From an uncultured Collinsella sp. (GTDB taxonomy: Bacteria > Actinomycetota > Coriobacteriia > Coriobacteriales > Coriobacteriaceae), in assembly GCA_900547025.1 (NCBI GenBank), contig UREZ01000006.1:1-37295 (forward strand): a DNA stretch of 37,295 nucleotides, read 5' to 3'. The notes under the pieces were generated by a model. That model was not told where the DNA came from, did not search any database, and worked only from the letters and a program-made list of their open reading frames with translations. The position numbers and the translations under genes are program-made. Of the stretch, positions 15,169-23,166 are shown in pieces (position 1 is the stretch's first letter; each line of letters begins with the position of its first letter).

Positions 15169-16458
15169 CTAGCGAATGTTGTAGAACGCAGACTTGCCGG
15201 CGTAGCGCGCGCTGCCCTCGAGCTCGTCCTCGATGCGGATGAGCTGGTTGTACTTGGCGATGCGATCGCTGCGGCACGGGGCGCCCGACTTGATCTGGCC
15301 GGCGTTGACGCCCACGACCAGGTCGGCGATCGTGGAGTCCTCGGTCTCGCCAGAACGGTGGCTCACAATGCAAGCGTAGCCGGCCTCCTTGGCGGTTTCG
15401 ATGGCCTCCAGCGACTCGGTGAGCGTGCCGATCTGGTTGACCTTGACCAGGATCGCGTTGGCGGCACCCAGCTCGATGCCCTTCTTGAGGCGCTCGGTGT
15501 TGGTGACGAACAGGTCGTCGCCCACCAGCTGCACCTTGTTGCCAATGCGACGGGTAAGCTCGACCCAGCCGTCCCAGTCCTCCTCGGCCATGCCGTCCTC
15601 GATGGAGATGATGGGATAGGTGTCGACGAGCTTCTCCCAGTAATCGACCATCTGGGCACTCGTGTACTCAACACCCTCGCCCTTGAGCTCGTACATGCCG
15701 GTCTCGGCGTTGTAGAACTCGGTCGAGGCCGGGTCCATGGCGTACATGAAGTCGACGCCGGGCTTAAAGCCGGCCTTCTCCACGGCCTTGGTGATGTACT
15801 CGAACGGCTCGGCATTGGTCTTGAGGTTGGGCGCAAAGCCGCCCTCGTCGCCCACGCCGCCGCCCAGGCCGGCCTCGTGCAGCACGCCCTTGAGGGTGTG
15901 GTAGACCTCAGCGCACCAACGCAGGCCCTCGGCAAAGCTCGGGGCGCCCACCGGCATGATCATAAACTCCTGGAAGTCAACGTTATTGTCGGCATGCACG
16001 CCGCCGTTGAGGATGTTCATCATGGGCGTGGGCAGCAGATGGGCGTTGACGCCGCCCAGGTACTGGTACAGTGACAGGCCCGCCGACTCGGCAGCGGCGC
16101 GGGCGACGGCCAGCGACACGCCCAGGATGGCGTTGGCACCGAGCTTGGTCTTGTTGGGGGTACCGTCCGCGGCAATCAGCGCGGCATCGACGGCGCGCTG
16201 GTCGAAGGCGTCGAGGCCCACGACGGCGTTAGCGCACTCGTTGTTGACGTGCTCGACGGCCTGCGAAACGCCCTTGCCCAGGTAGCGGCCCTTGTCGCCA
16301 TCGCGCAGCTCGCAGGCCTCAAAGGCGCCGGTCGAAGCACCCGAAGGCACCATTGCGCGGCCAAAGCTGCCGTCCTCGAGCACGACCTCGACCTCGACGG
16401 TGGGGTTGCCGCGGCTGTCGAGCACCTCGCGACCGTAGACGTCCAAAATATCGCTCAT
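15169..16458 (-). CDS. eno: Enolase (phosphopyruvate hydratase)
   Basis: Enolase converts 2-phosphoglycerate to phosphoenolpyruvate in glycolysis; PEP also drives the PTS systems found here. The 429-aa length is standard. Family signatures are present: SRGNPTVEVEV at the N-terminus, GASTGAFEA in the mobile loop, GDEGGFAPN, the magnesium ligands in MDPASTEF, ISIEDGMAEEDW and VGDDLFVTN, catalytic Lys in LVKVNQIGT, and SHRSGETEDSTIADL near the C-terminus. GAGGGAG lies 5 nt before the ATG. It has its own terminator and so is a separate unit from the ftsB-like and ppx genes downstream. Confidence 0.98.
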   Translation of the reverse strand: MSDILDVYGREVLDSRGNPTVEVEVVLEDGSFGRAMVPSGASTGAFEACELRDGDKGRYLGKGVSQAVEHVNNECANAVVGLDAFDQRAVDAALIAADGTPNKTKLGANAILGVSLAVARAAAESAGLSLYQYLGGVNAHLLPTPMMNILNGGVHADNNVDFQEFMIMPVGAPSFAEGLRWCAEVYHTLKGVLHEAGLGGGVGDEGGFAPNLKTNAEPFEYITKAVEKAGFKPGVDFMYAMDPASTEFYNAETGMYELKGEGVEYTSAQMVDYWEKLVDTYPIISIEDGMAEEDWDGWVELTRRIGNKVQLVGDDLFVTNTERLKKGIELGAANAILVKVNQIGTLTESLEAIETAKEAGYACIVSHRSGETEDSTIADLVVGVNAGQIKSGAPCRSDRIAKYNQLIRIEDELEGSARYAGKSAFYNIR

Positions 16459-16531
16459 GTTGTCTCCCTCTCACTTGGAAACGTAGTGGATGCAAGCGAC
16501 CGGCTGACCGTGCACCGTCGGTGCGTCTCCG

Positions 16532-16576
16532 TAAGTTAGCCATGTCGCACTTTTTGCATTATGCCCTAAGTTAGCC
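16532..16576 (-). promoter_or_regulatory. Enolase upstream region with direct repeat
   Basis: TAAGTTAGCC occurs at 16532-16541 and again at 16567-16576 (GGCTAACTTA on the coding strand), 35 nt apart. Between them a CATAAT -10-like box reads toward eno. The pair may be an operator or activator site around the eno promoter. Confidence 0.4.
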
Positions 16577-16598
16577 GAGGGATACACTTGATTTTCGA

Positions 16599-16643
16599 AA
16601 AATTTAGCGGGAACGATGAGGCGTGTCAGCCCGTCGTTCCCGC
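16599..16643 (-). terminator. mazG terminator
   Basis: GCGGGAACGA at 16607-16616 pairs perfectly with TCGTTCCCGC at 16634-16643. On the minus strand it is followed by TAAATTTTTCG. It starts 4 nt from the mazG stop. Confidence 0.85.
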
Positions 16644-16647
16644 AGTC

Positions 16648-17508
16648 TTACTCCTCCGCCTTTGCGGCATCCCACAGGTCGTTGAGGCCGTGGGTCGAAA
16701 GCTCGGCAAGATCCACGTGAGCATCGGCCGCCATCTGCTCCATCGCGGCCCAGCGGCGGCGGAACTTTGCCGTGCTGGCGCGCAGGGCGCTCTCGGCGTC
16801 GATCCCCTCTTTGCGCGCGACGTTGACCAGGGCAAAGAGCAGATCGCCAAACTCCATTTCGCGCTCGGGCGTTCCGGGGGCCTCGGCCTCAAACTCGGCA
16901 CGTTCCTCGGCGACCTCGTCCCACACGTCCTGGACCGTCTCCCACTCAAAGCCCACGGCAGCCGCCTTGCGCGACACCTTCTGAGCCTGCATCAGCGCCG
17001 GCAGATGCGTGGGCACGCCGTCGAGCAGGCCCTCGGGCGCAGCCTCGCCCGCCGCCACGGCCTTGTCCTTGGCAGCCCTCTCGGCAAGCTTGACCTCGTC
17101 CCAAATCTTGAGTACCTCGTCGGAGCTGTCGGCATCCACATCGCCAAACACGTGCGGATGACGGCGAATGAGCTTGGCGTCGATATCGCGCGCCACGTCG
17201 GCCAGCGTAAACTCGCCGGCGTCCGCCGCAATCTGCGCATGCAGCACGACCTGCATGAGCACGTCGCCCAGCTCCTCGCGTAGGTGAACCGCGTCGTCCG
17301 CCTCGATGCAGTCGAGCGCCTCGTAGGCCTCCTCGATCATGTTCTTGCCAATGCTGCGGTGCGTCTGCTCACGGTCCCATGGGCAGCCATCGGGCTGACG
17401 CAGACGCCAGATGGTCTGCACCAGATGCTGCAGCTCGGTCGACGCGTCGACTAGCGTGGACAGATCGCGCGAGCCCTCGGCATTTTGCTGAGCCATGTGC
17501 TGCGCCAT
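16648..17508 (-). CDS. mazG: Nucleoside triphosphate pyrophosphohydrolase MazG
   Basis: MazG cleaves (d)NTPs to NMP and pyrophosphate, a house-cleaning and stress role. The 286-aa product has the two-repeat all-helical form. The N-terminal repeat shows CPWDREQTHRS, the metal motif EEAYEALD and EELGDVLMQVVLH. The second repeat carries KVSRKAAAVGFEW, then EELx2E-like EFEA and EFGDLLFALVNVAR. Its ATG is 2 nt after the stop of the phosphodiesterase, and GGAGG lies at the end of that gene, so translation is coupled. Confidence 0.95.
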   Translation of the reverse strand: MAQHMAQQNAEGSRDLSTLVDASTELQHLVQTIWRLRQPDGCPWDREQTHRSIGKNMIEEAYEALDCIEADDAVHLREELGDVLMQVVLHAQIAADAGEFTLADVARDIDAKLIRRHPHVFGDVDADSSDEVLKIWDEVKLAERAAKDKAVAAGEAAPEGLLDGVPTHLPALMQAQKVSRKAAAVGFEWETVQDVWDEVAEERAEFEAEAPGTPEREMEFGDLLFALVNVARKEGIDAESALRASTAKFRRRWAAMEQMAADAHVDLAELSTHGLNDLWDAAKAEE

Positions 17509-17510
17509 GG

Positions 17511-18059
17511 TTAGTCCTCCTCCAGGATCACGTGGCGGAACGCGCCGTCCTCGTAGATGCCGTAGCTGTGCGTGCCGTCCTTGGGAATGCTCACGCTACC
17601 GGGGTTGAAGAGCCACAGGCCCGGGTGCGCGGCGCTTTCCTCGTTGACCTTGATGTGCGTGTGGCCGTAGACGAGCGCTGAGCCCTCGGGCAACGCGGGC
17701 GCGTGGTCGACGCTGTTGTGCATGCCGGCGCCAAAGACATGGCCGTGCGTCAGGAACAGCTCGCGGCCGGTCTCGTCGAACAGCGTGGCGTAGTCGGCCA
17801 TGACGGGGAAGTCGAGCACCATCTGGTCGACCTCGGCGTCGCAGTTGCCGCGCACCGCGATGATGCGGTCGGCTAGGGCGTTGAGCAGCGGAATCACGCG
17901 CTTGGGAGCATAGTCGCGCGGCAGGTCGTTGCGCGGACCGTGGTAGAGCAGGTCGCCCAGCAGAACGATGCGGTCGGGCTGCTCGGACTCGATGGCGGTG
18001 GCCAGGCGCTCGGTCCAGTATGCCGAGCCGTGGATGTCGGAGGCGATGAGGTATTTCAT
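17511..18059 (-). CDS. YfcE/MJ0936-type metallophosphodiesterase
   Basis: The 182-aa product carries the full ligand set of this small phosphodiesterase family: SDIHGSAYW, GDLLYHGPRN, GNCDAEVD, THGHVFGA and YGHTHIK. Family members hydrolyse phosphodiesters in vitro; their physiological substrate is uncertain. The start at 18059 begins the first beta strand and has GAAAGGA upstream; an upstream in-frame start adds 19 residues that are not family-like. It sits between the LarC C-terminal gene and mazG in one operon. Confidence 0.92.
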   Translation of the reverse strand: MKYLIASDIHGSAYWTERLATAIESEQPDRIVLLGDLLYHGPRNDLPRDYAPKRVIPLLNALADRIIAVRGNCDAEVDQMVLDFPVMADYATLFDETGRELFLTHGHVFGAGMHNSVDHAPALPEGSALVYGHTHIKVNEESAAHPGLWLFNPGSVSIPKDGTHSYGIYEDGAFRHVILEED

Positions 18060-18112
18060 GGTGGTCCTTTCGGTGAGGTTGATGGGGTGGGTGTGGCGCG
18101 TCGCCGACCGTG

Positions 18113-18598
18113 TCACTCAAATTGCAGAGCCGCGGCTTGTGCTGCCTGCATCACGCGCTGGAGCGGCACACCGTGCTCGCAGGCAAGGCGGGCGCAGTCC
18201 TCGTACTCGGGCGCTGCACGCTCGCTGCCGTCGGGCAGGGTGGCCACCTTGACGGACACCTCGCCCCATGGCGTCGTCACCTGCTCAAAGCGGCGTGGCA
18301 GGCAAACGCGTTCCATGGCCTGGCGACGAATGCCGTTGGTCGTGGCTTCCAAGAAGATGATCGTCTGCAGGCGCTCGATATCCCCGTAGGTGCAGATTAC
18401 CTGCAGCTGCCAGCCGGGGCGGCCTTTCTTGCAATAAACGGGCAGCCAGTGCACCTCGCGCGCACCGGCCTCGCGCAGGCGGTCGGCGGCGTAGGCGAGT
18501 ACCTCGGGCGACGCATCGTCGATGTCGCATTCCAGCTTGACGATGGTCTCGGGCGCATCGGTCTCGCGAGACAGCGGAGATTTGCTATCGCATGGCAT
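18113..18598 (-). CDS. LarC C-terminal domain protein, no N-terminal half
   Basis: LarC inserts nickel into the pincer nucleotide cofactor of lactate racemase and relatives. The 161-aa product matches only the C-terminal domain of LarC: LECDIDDASPEVLAYA, KKGRPGWQLQVIC, a TTNGIRR segment and PEYEDCARLACEHGVPL. Full LarC is roughly 400 aa, or is made from larC1 and larC2 by frameshifting. No LarC1-like sequence lies upstream here; the next 339 nt lack a gene. AAGGAG lies 9 nt before the ATG at 18598, so it looks like a normal free-standing gene. It is co-directional with yfcE and mazG. It may be a remnant or a protein with its own role. Confidence 0.83.
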   Translation of the reverse strand: MPCDSKSPLSRETDAPETIVKLECDIDDASPEVLAYAADRLREAGAREVHWLPVYCKKGRPGWQLQVICTYGDIERLQTIIFLEATTNGIRRQAMERVCLPRRFEQVTTPWGEVSVKVATLPDGSERAAPEYEDCARLACEHGVPLQRVMQAAQAAALQFE

Positions 18599-18743
18599 AC
18601 GGTCCGGCTCCTTTCCGCACGGGCTCGTTTTGTTCATCCAAACGCTAGCACATCGCGGGCGGCGCAGGGGCGGCGTCATGGGATAGGTGCGACTTTTGCT
18701 GGGCGCAAGTGCTGGCGCGCTCCAACGCCGGCCCGCTCCACTC

Positions 18744-18808
18744 AAACGTGTACGTCAGCCTCCAAACATGTCATTTTTTGCAGCTTTTGGAGGCTAATGT
18801 ACATGTTT
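18744..18808. repeat. 23-bp palindrome in the larC-PHP intergenic gap
   Basis: The arms 18744-18766 (AAACGTGTACGTCAGCCTCCAAA) and 18786-18808 pair over 23 positions with two G-T wobbles and one mismatch. The 19-nt loop contains CATTTTTTGCAGC. The remainder of the gene-free stretch 18599-18937 shows nothing else that I can name, apart from the AAGGAG ribosome site of the PHP gene. Confidence 0.75.
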
Positions 18809-18937
18809 TGAAAGCGCAAGCGAGGCCGCACCACGCGCCGCGCACCCTTTCCAATCGATTTCGGCACCCCGCGCGTACGACGCGCCGAGGCTGCGCCATT
18901 ACAATGGAGCGGATTCGCCAAATGCAAAGGAGCCGCT

Positions 18938-19849
18938 ATGCCTATGTGCCCGCTGGTCGATTGCCATACCCACACCTCGTTTTCGGACGGGCATGCCTCG
19001 TTTGAGGAGAACGTCCGCGCTGCCGCGGCTGCCGGATGTCAGGTCATGGTCTCGACCGACCACCTCACCCTGCCTGCCAGCATGGACGCCAACTGCGAAG
19101 TGCAGGTTGTCGAGGGCGACCTGACGGCGCATCGTCTGGCATTTGAGGACGCCTGCAGGCTTGCCGCGCAAATCGCGCCGGAGCTCGAGCTTATCTATGG
19201 CTTTGAATGCGACTGGTACGAAGGTTGCGAGCCTTTGGTTGAGGGCTGGTCCGATGGCGCCGTGGTGCGTCTGGGCAGTGTGCACTGGATTGGCGATCCG
19301 GGCGATATCATGGCCGGTGCCGCGGGTACGGCGGGAACGGAAAACGTCGCGCGCCCCGATACACCCGATTCCCTTTGCGGCTGGATCGACGACGATACCA
19401 ACCTGCATGTTTGGGAAAACCTGGGCGTGCGCGGCGTGTGGGAGCGCTACGTCGACGACTGGTGCCGTGCTTGCGAAAGCTCACTCAACTTTGATGTAAT
19501 GGCCCATCCCGACCTGGTCATGCGCTTTTCGAAGGAAGGCTTCGCGCCCGATTTTGATCCGGCACCGTTTTGGGAGCAGATGGCCGAATGCGCTCACGAC
19601 ACGGGTCGCCGTGTCGAAGTCTCGACCGCCGCGCCGCGTAAGGGCCTCAACGACTATTACCCCTCGACGGGGCTGTTGCGCCGCTTCGCCCACGCCGAGG
19701 TGCCAATCACCTTTGGCTCGGACGCACACCGCGCCTGTGACATCTGTTGGAATATCCGCGAAGCGCAAGCCCACGCCTACGACTGCGGTTATCGAACCTT
19801 CGACATCCCCCACCTCACCGGAGAATGGGAGTCCACGCCCCTCGTCTAA
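18938..19849 (+). CDS. PHP-domain histidinol-phosphatase
   Basis: The 303-aa PHP phosphoesterase has all metal-binding motifs: DCHTHTSFSDG, STDHL, ECDWYEG, SVHWIG, MAHPDLV and GSDAHRA. HisK/HisJ-type enzymes of this fold dephosphorylate histidinol phosphate. The adjacent his operon encodes every other step but no other histidinol-phosphatase (HisB here is the dehydratase only), which strongly supports that role. AAGGAG lies 7 nt before the ATG. It is convergent with hisE, and a hairpin at 19852-19882 lies between and over the ends of the two genes. Confidence 0.87.
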   Translation: MPMCPLVDCHTHTSFSDGHASFEENVRAAAAAGCQVMVSTDHLTLPASMDANCEVQVVEGDLTAHRLAFEDACRLAAQIAPELELIYGFECDWYEGCEPLVEGWSDGAVVRLGSVHWIGDPGDIMAGAAGTAGTENVARPDTPDSLCGWIDDDTNLHVWENLGVRGVWERYVDDWCRACESSLNFDVMAHPDLVMRFSKEGFAPDFDPAPFWEQMAECAHDTGRRVEVSTAAPRKGLNDYYPSTGLLRRFAHAEVPITFGSDAHRACDICWNIREAQAHAYDCGYRTFDIPHLTGEWESTPLV

Positions 19850-19851
19850 GA

Positions 19852-19882
19852 TTAGTCGTTGGGGACGTTCTTAAACGACTAG
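19852..19882. repeat. Conserved-loop hairpin at the hisE/PHP junction
   Basis: TTAGTCGTT (19852-19860) pairs with AACGACTAG (19874-19882), and the loop is GGGGACGTTCTTA. It overlaps the hisE stop codon (19879-19881) and starts 2 nt after the PHP gene stop. The left arm recurs at 3600-3608. Confidence 0.7.
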
Positions 19883-20196
19883 TGGCGGCGGGCATTGAGT
19901 TCGCCGGCCAGTTCGTCGAGGGTGATGCCGTAGCGCTCGAGCGTCACGAGTAGGTGGTAGATCAGGTCGCCGGCCTCGTAACGGATGTGATCGTGATCGT
20001 TATCCTTGCAGGCCATGATCACCTCGCTCGCCTCCTCGGCAAGCTTCTTGAGTAGCTCGTCCTCGACTTCGGTCAGCAGACGCGCGGTATAGCTCTCCTG
20101 CGGCGATGTATCACGACGACCGTGAATCACCTCGGCCAGACCTGTCAGCGTCTCGCCGATGTTTCCCGGCTGTACGTTAGCTGTTCTGACTCCCAT
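19879..20196 (-). CDS. hisE: Phosphoribosyl-ATP pyrophosphohydrolase
   Basis: HisE carries out step 2 of histidine synthesis, splitting pyrophosphate from PR-ATP. The 105-aa MazG-fold protein shows SYTARLLTEVEDELLKKLAEE, then EASEVIMACK and YEAGDLIYHLLV, which contain the ExxE and ExxD metal motifs. Length is normal for free HisE; in many species it is fused to HisI, but here hisI is a separate gene. It is last in the his operon, 15 nt after the small unknown gene. A hairpin covers its stop codon. Confidence 0.96.
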   Translation of the reverse strand: MGVRTANVQPGNIGETLTGLAEVIHGRRDTSPQESYTARLLTEVEDELLKKLAEEASEVIMACKDNDHDHIRYEAGDLIYHLLVTLERYGITLDELAGELNARRH

Positions 20197-20211
20197 GGTT
20201 ATTTCCTCTCG

Positions 20212-20439
20212 TTACTGCAGCGTAAAGTAAGTACCGGTCTCATCGAACCGAAGCTTTGCGCCCTTTTTCTCAAAGAACTCAGCGATGACGGCATGGGCCT
20301 CGTCGAGCCTTTCCTTCTCGGCCTCGAGCCAAAACGACTGCGCCCCGCAGGCATCGGTCAGGTGCACGCGGCATGGCACGCCCGCGCGGAGGAGCTCGGT
20401 GTTGCAGTCGGCGACCTCGAACGGCGTCACGACTTTCAT
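20212..20439 (-). CDS. Small unknown protein inside the his operon
   Basis: The 75-aa product has alternating beta and alpha character: KVVTPFEVADCNTELLRAG, then LEAEKERLDEAHAVIAEFF, ending in a short strand. It has two Cys (CRVHLTDACG) and one more in ADCN. Its ATG overlaps the hisI stop as ATGA, and hisE follows 15 nt later, so it is translationally coupled between two consecutive pathway enzymes. I do not recognise the family. Position suggests a histidine-linked regulatory or metal-handling role, but this is inference. Confidence 0.78.
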   Translation of the reverse strand: MKVVTPFEVADCNTELLRAGVPCRVHLTDACGAQSFWLEAEKERLDEAHAVIAEFFEKKGAKLRFDETGTYFTLQ

Positions 20440-20777
20440 CGCACTCCCCCTTCCACGCGCTTAAAGAAGCAGGTACGGTTGCCGGTATGGCAGGCCGGAC
20501 CCGGCGAGTCGACCTTGACCAGCAGCGTATCGCTATCGCAGTCGGCCCAGAACTCCTTGACCTCCTGCATATTGCCGCTCGTCGCGCCCTTGTTCCAGAG
20601 CTCTTGACGGCTACGGCTCCAAAACCACGTGGTACCGGTCTTGAGCGTCAGCCCCACCGACTCCTCGTTCATCCAAGCAACCATAAGCACCTCGCCGGTG
20701 TCATACTGCTGAACCACACAAGGAATCAATCCTTTGGCGTCGTATTTAAGATCCGCTGGAGTAGTAATTTCTCTCAT
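20436..20777 (-). CDS. hisI: Phosphoribosyl-AMP cyclohydrolase
   Basis: HisI opens the adenine ring of PR-AMP (step 3). The 113-aa product has the expected VAWMNEESV and WSRSRQELWNKG segments. The metal-binding series is DCDSDTLLVKV, GPACHTGNRTCFF. The start at 20777 is set by the family N-terminus and a GGGGA site; an upstream in-frame ATG would run into the repeat element. The gap of 140 nt to hisF is the longest in the operon after hisZG and is filled by a palindromic element. Confidence 0.96.
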   Translation of the reverse strand: MREITTPADLKYDAKGLIPCVVQQYDTGEVLMVAWMNEESVGLTLKTGTTWFWSRSRQELWNKGATSGNMQEVKEFWADCDSDTLLVKVDSPGPACHTGNRTCFFKRVEGGVR

Positions 20778-20815
20778 TTCAATTCCCCAATTTAAACATC
20801 GCCGGTCGGCGAGGG

Positions 20816-20908
20816 TTGTCCAGGTGCCGCAGGTTGCCGCGAAAGAGGAGCGACGCGTACTTTGTACGCGAGCGACGGTTTGAGCGGCAAGATGCGGTGC
20901 CTGGGCAA
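20816..20908. repeat. Covarying palindromic element, copy 2 (hisF-hisI gap)
   Basis: The 25-nt arms (20816-20840 and 20884-20908) surround the same core as copy 1 at 932-1026: GAAAGAGGAGCG, GCGTAC/GTACGC and CGACGGTTTGAG. TTGCCGC/GCGGCAA here replaces TTGCCCC/GGGGCAA of copy 1, and CCGCA/TGCGG replaces CCCGA/TCGGG. It lies 9 nt after the hisF stop. Confidence 0.82.
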
Positions 20909-20917
20909 GCCGCAGCA

Positions 20918-21700
20918 TTAGAAGTCCAACCTCACAGGAATACCTTGAGAGGCCATATACTCTTTGACTTCGCGAATGCTGAACGTCCCAAAGTGAAAGA
21001 CGCTCGCCGCCAGCACGGCATCGGCCTCGCCCTCAATCACGCCCTCGGCAAAATGCTCGAGCGCGCCCACACCGCCGCTCGCAATCACCGGAATCGGCAC
21101 CGCGCGCGCCACGGCGCGGGTGAGCGCCAGGTCAAATCCGGCCTTGGTGCCGTCGCGGTCCATACTGGTGAGCAGGATCTCGCCGGCGCCGCGACGAGCC
21201 GCCTCCTCGGCCCACGCCACCGCGTCGATGCCCGTGGCGTTGCGGCCGCCCGCCGTGAAGACCTCCCACTTGTCGGCACCAGATGCGCCGGGCAAACCGA
21301 CGCGCTTGGCATCGATCGCCACGACCACGGCCTGGCTACCAAACGCCGCGGCAGCCTGGCTAATCAGCGACGGGTCGCGCACGGCGGCAGAGTTGAGCGA
21401 CACCTTGTCGGCACCGGCTGCAACCATGGTGCGCATGCCCGCCAGGTCGCGAAAACCGCCGCCCACGGTATAGGGAATGGCTAGCTCCTCGGCCGCATGC
21501 GCCGCCATCTCGATGGTCGTCGCACGGTTGTCGCTCGTGGCGGTAATGTCCAGGAAGACGACCTCGTCCGCACCCTCGCGGTCGTAGGCGCGCGCCAGCT
21601 CCACCGGATCGCCCGCATCGCGCAAGCTCACAAAGTTGACGCCCTTGACCACACGGCCGTCCTTGACGTCCAGGCAGGGAATCACACGTTTGGTAAGCAT
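20918..21700 (-). CDS. hisF: Imidazole glycerol phosphate synthase, cyclase subunit
   Basis: HisF is the TIM-barrel partner of HisH. It uses ammonia from HisH to make imidazole glycerol phosphate and AICAR, the latter being the PurH substrate. The 260-aa product begins TKRVIPCLDVKDGRVVKG with catalytic Asp11. It shows DITAT, then the second catalytic Asp in TSMDRDGTKAG, and IASGGVGALEHF. It starts 3 nt after hisA. Confidence 0.98.
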   Translation of the reverse strand: MLTKRVIPCLDVKDGRVVKGVNFVSLRDAGDPVELARAYDREGADEVVFLDITATSDNRATTIEMAAHAAEELAIPYTVGGGFRDLAGMRTMVAAGADKVSLNSAAVRDPSLISQAAAAFGSQAVVVAIDAKRVGLPGASGADKWEVFTAGGRNATGIDAVAWAEEAARRGAGEILLTSMDRDGTKAGFDLALTRAVARAVPIPVIASGGVGALEHFAEGVIEGEADAVLAASVFHFGTFSIREVKEYMASQGIPVRLDF

Positions 21701-21703
21701 GGG

Positions 21704-22447
21704 CTACTCCTCCCCTCGGGCGGCGGTCAGCGCCTGTACCAGCGTAAAGTTGCCCTCGTAGAGCGCGCGACCGGTAATGGCACCTTCAATCGCGCCCTCA
21801 CCCACCGCGGCCAGTGCGCGGATATCGTCGAGCGTCGAGATACCACCCGAAGCCACGACGGGAAAGCCCGCGACCTCGGCCACATGACGATACGCCGCCA
21901 CATCGATGCCCGTCTGCATGCCATCGCGCGCAATGTCGGTATACACCAGATGCTTAAAGCCCAGCTCGGAAAGCTGCGCCACGGCATCGTCGAGTGCCAC
22001 GCCCGCGCCGTCGCGCCAGCCGTTCACCTTGACCTGGCCGTCGCGCGCGGCGATGTCTGCCACCAACAGCTCGCCAAAGCCTTGGGCCGCCACCTCGGCA
22101 AAACCCGGCTCGGTCACGAGCACCGTGCCCAGTGCGATGCGACGCGCGCCGTAGCCGGCCAGCTCGTCGATGCGTGCAAGCGAGCGAACGCCGCCGCCCA
22201 CGTCCACAGACAGACCGTCGATGCCGCAGATGCCCTTAATCGCCGCCGAGTTGGCAGCGCACGCGTCCTCGTCCTCGCCAAAGGCAGCAGACAGGTCGAC
22301 GACGTGCACCCAGCTCGTACCCTGCGCGGCAAATGAGCGGGCGACTGCCACGGGGTCGTCGGAATATACCTTGCAGCGGCTGCGGTCACCGCGCTCCAGG
22401 CGCACGACCTTGCCACCGATCAGATCGATTGCGGGAAACAGGATCAT
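21704..22447 (-). CDS. hisA: ProFAR isomerase
   Basis: HisA (247 aa) isomerises ProFAR to PRFAR (step 4). It is a TIM barrel related to HisF, starting LFPAIDLIGGKVVRL with catalytic Asp8. It shows VHVVDLSAA, a DVGGGVRSL phosphate loop, TDIARDGMQTG with the second catalytic Asp, and VASGGISTLDDI. Its ATG overlaps the hisH stop by 4 nt. Confidence 0.97.
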   Translation of the reverse strand: MILFPAIDLIGGKVVRLERGDRSRCKVYSDDPVAVARSFAAQGTSWVHVVDLSAAFGEDEDACAANSAAIKGICGIDGLSVDVGGGVRSLARIDELAGYGARRIALGTVLVTEPGFAEVAAQGFGELLVADIAARDGQVKVNGWRDGAGVALDDAVAQLSELGFKHLVYTDIARDGMQTGIDVAAYRHVAEVAGFPVVASGGISTLDDIRALAAVGEGAIEGAITGRALYEGNFTLVQALTAARGEE

Positions 22448-23142
22448 CGGCCGGCCTCCTCGACGATGTTGACGAAGTTCTTAAGGATGCGCTGACCCAG
22501 CGCGGAGGATTTCTCGGGATGGAACTGGCAGCCCCACACGTTGCCGTGACGCACGATGCACGGGAAGCTCCGCGTATAATGCGTGCGCGCCAACACATCG
22601 GCGGCATCGGCATCGTCGGCCACCGCGTAGCTGTGGGTGAAATACATGTTGGCACCCTCGGCAAAACCGGCGAGCAGCGGGTCGGCCGTACCGGCGGGCG
22701 TCATATGCACTTGGTCCCAGCCCACGTGCGGTACCTTCAGACGGCTCGATTCCAAGCGTGTGCACGAGCCGCGCATGATGCCCAGGCCATCGACCCAAGG
22801 GCCACCGACCTGCTCGGGAGCGTCATCCACAACCGCGCCCGTGTCCGCCGGCACGCCCTCGTTGCCGCGCTCAAAAAACAGTTGAAGACCCAGGCAGACG
22901 CCGAGCAGCGGAGTTCCAGCGGCGACGGCATCGAGCACCGCGTCCGCCTCGCCGCTCTGGCGCATAAAGGCGATCGCGTCATAGAACGCGCCCACGCCCG
23001 GGATGACCAGGCCGTCGGCGCGGCGGATCTGCTCCGGATCGTCCGACGTGCAGGCGGCGGCACCGGCGCGCGCAAGCCCACGCGCAACGCTAGACAAGTT
23101 GCCCTTGTGGTAGTCGACCACCACGATCTTCGGTTCGCCCAC
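22444..23142 (-). CDS. hisH: Imidazole glycerol phosphate synthase, glutaminase subunit
   Basis: HisH is the class I glutamine amidotransferase subunit that supplies ammonia to HisF. The 232-aa product carries the catalytic triad: Cys in GVCLGLQLFFE, His and Glu in CQFHPEKS. It begins with the usual VDYHKGNLSSV strand-turn. It starts 79 nt after hisB, with a hairpin in the gap, and overlaps hisA downstream. Confidence 0.97.
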   Translation of the reverse strand: MGEPKIVVVDYHKGNLSSVARGLARAGAAACTSDDPEQIRRADGLVIPGVGAFYDAIAFMRQSGEADAVLDAVAAGTPLLGVCLGLQLFFERGNEGVPADTGAVVDDAPEQVGGPWVDGLGIMRGSCTRLESSRLKVPHVGWDQVHMTPAGTADPLLAGFAEGANMYFTHSYAVADDADAADVLARTHYTRSFPCIVRHGNVWGCQFHPEKSSALGQRILKNFVNIVEEAGR

Positions 23143-23166
23143 GCGACCCTCCTCTTCCCATCATCC

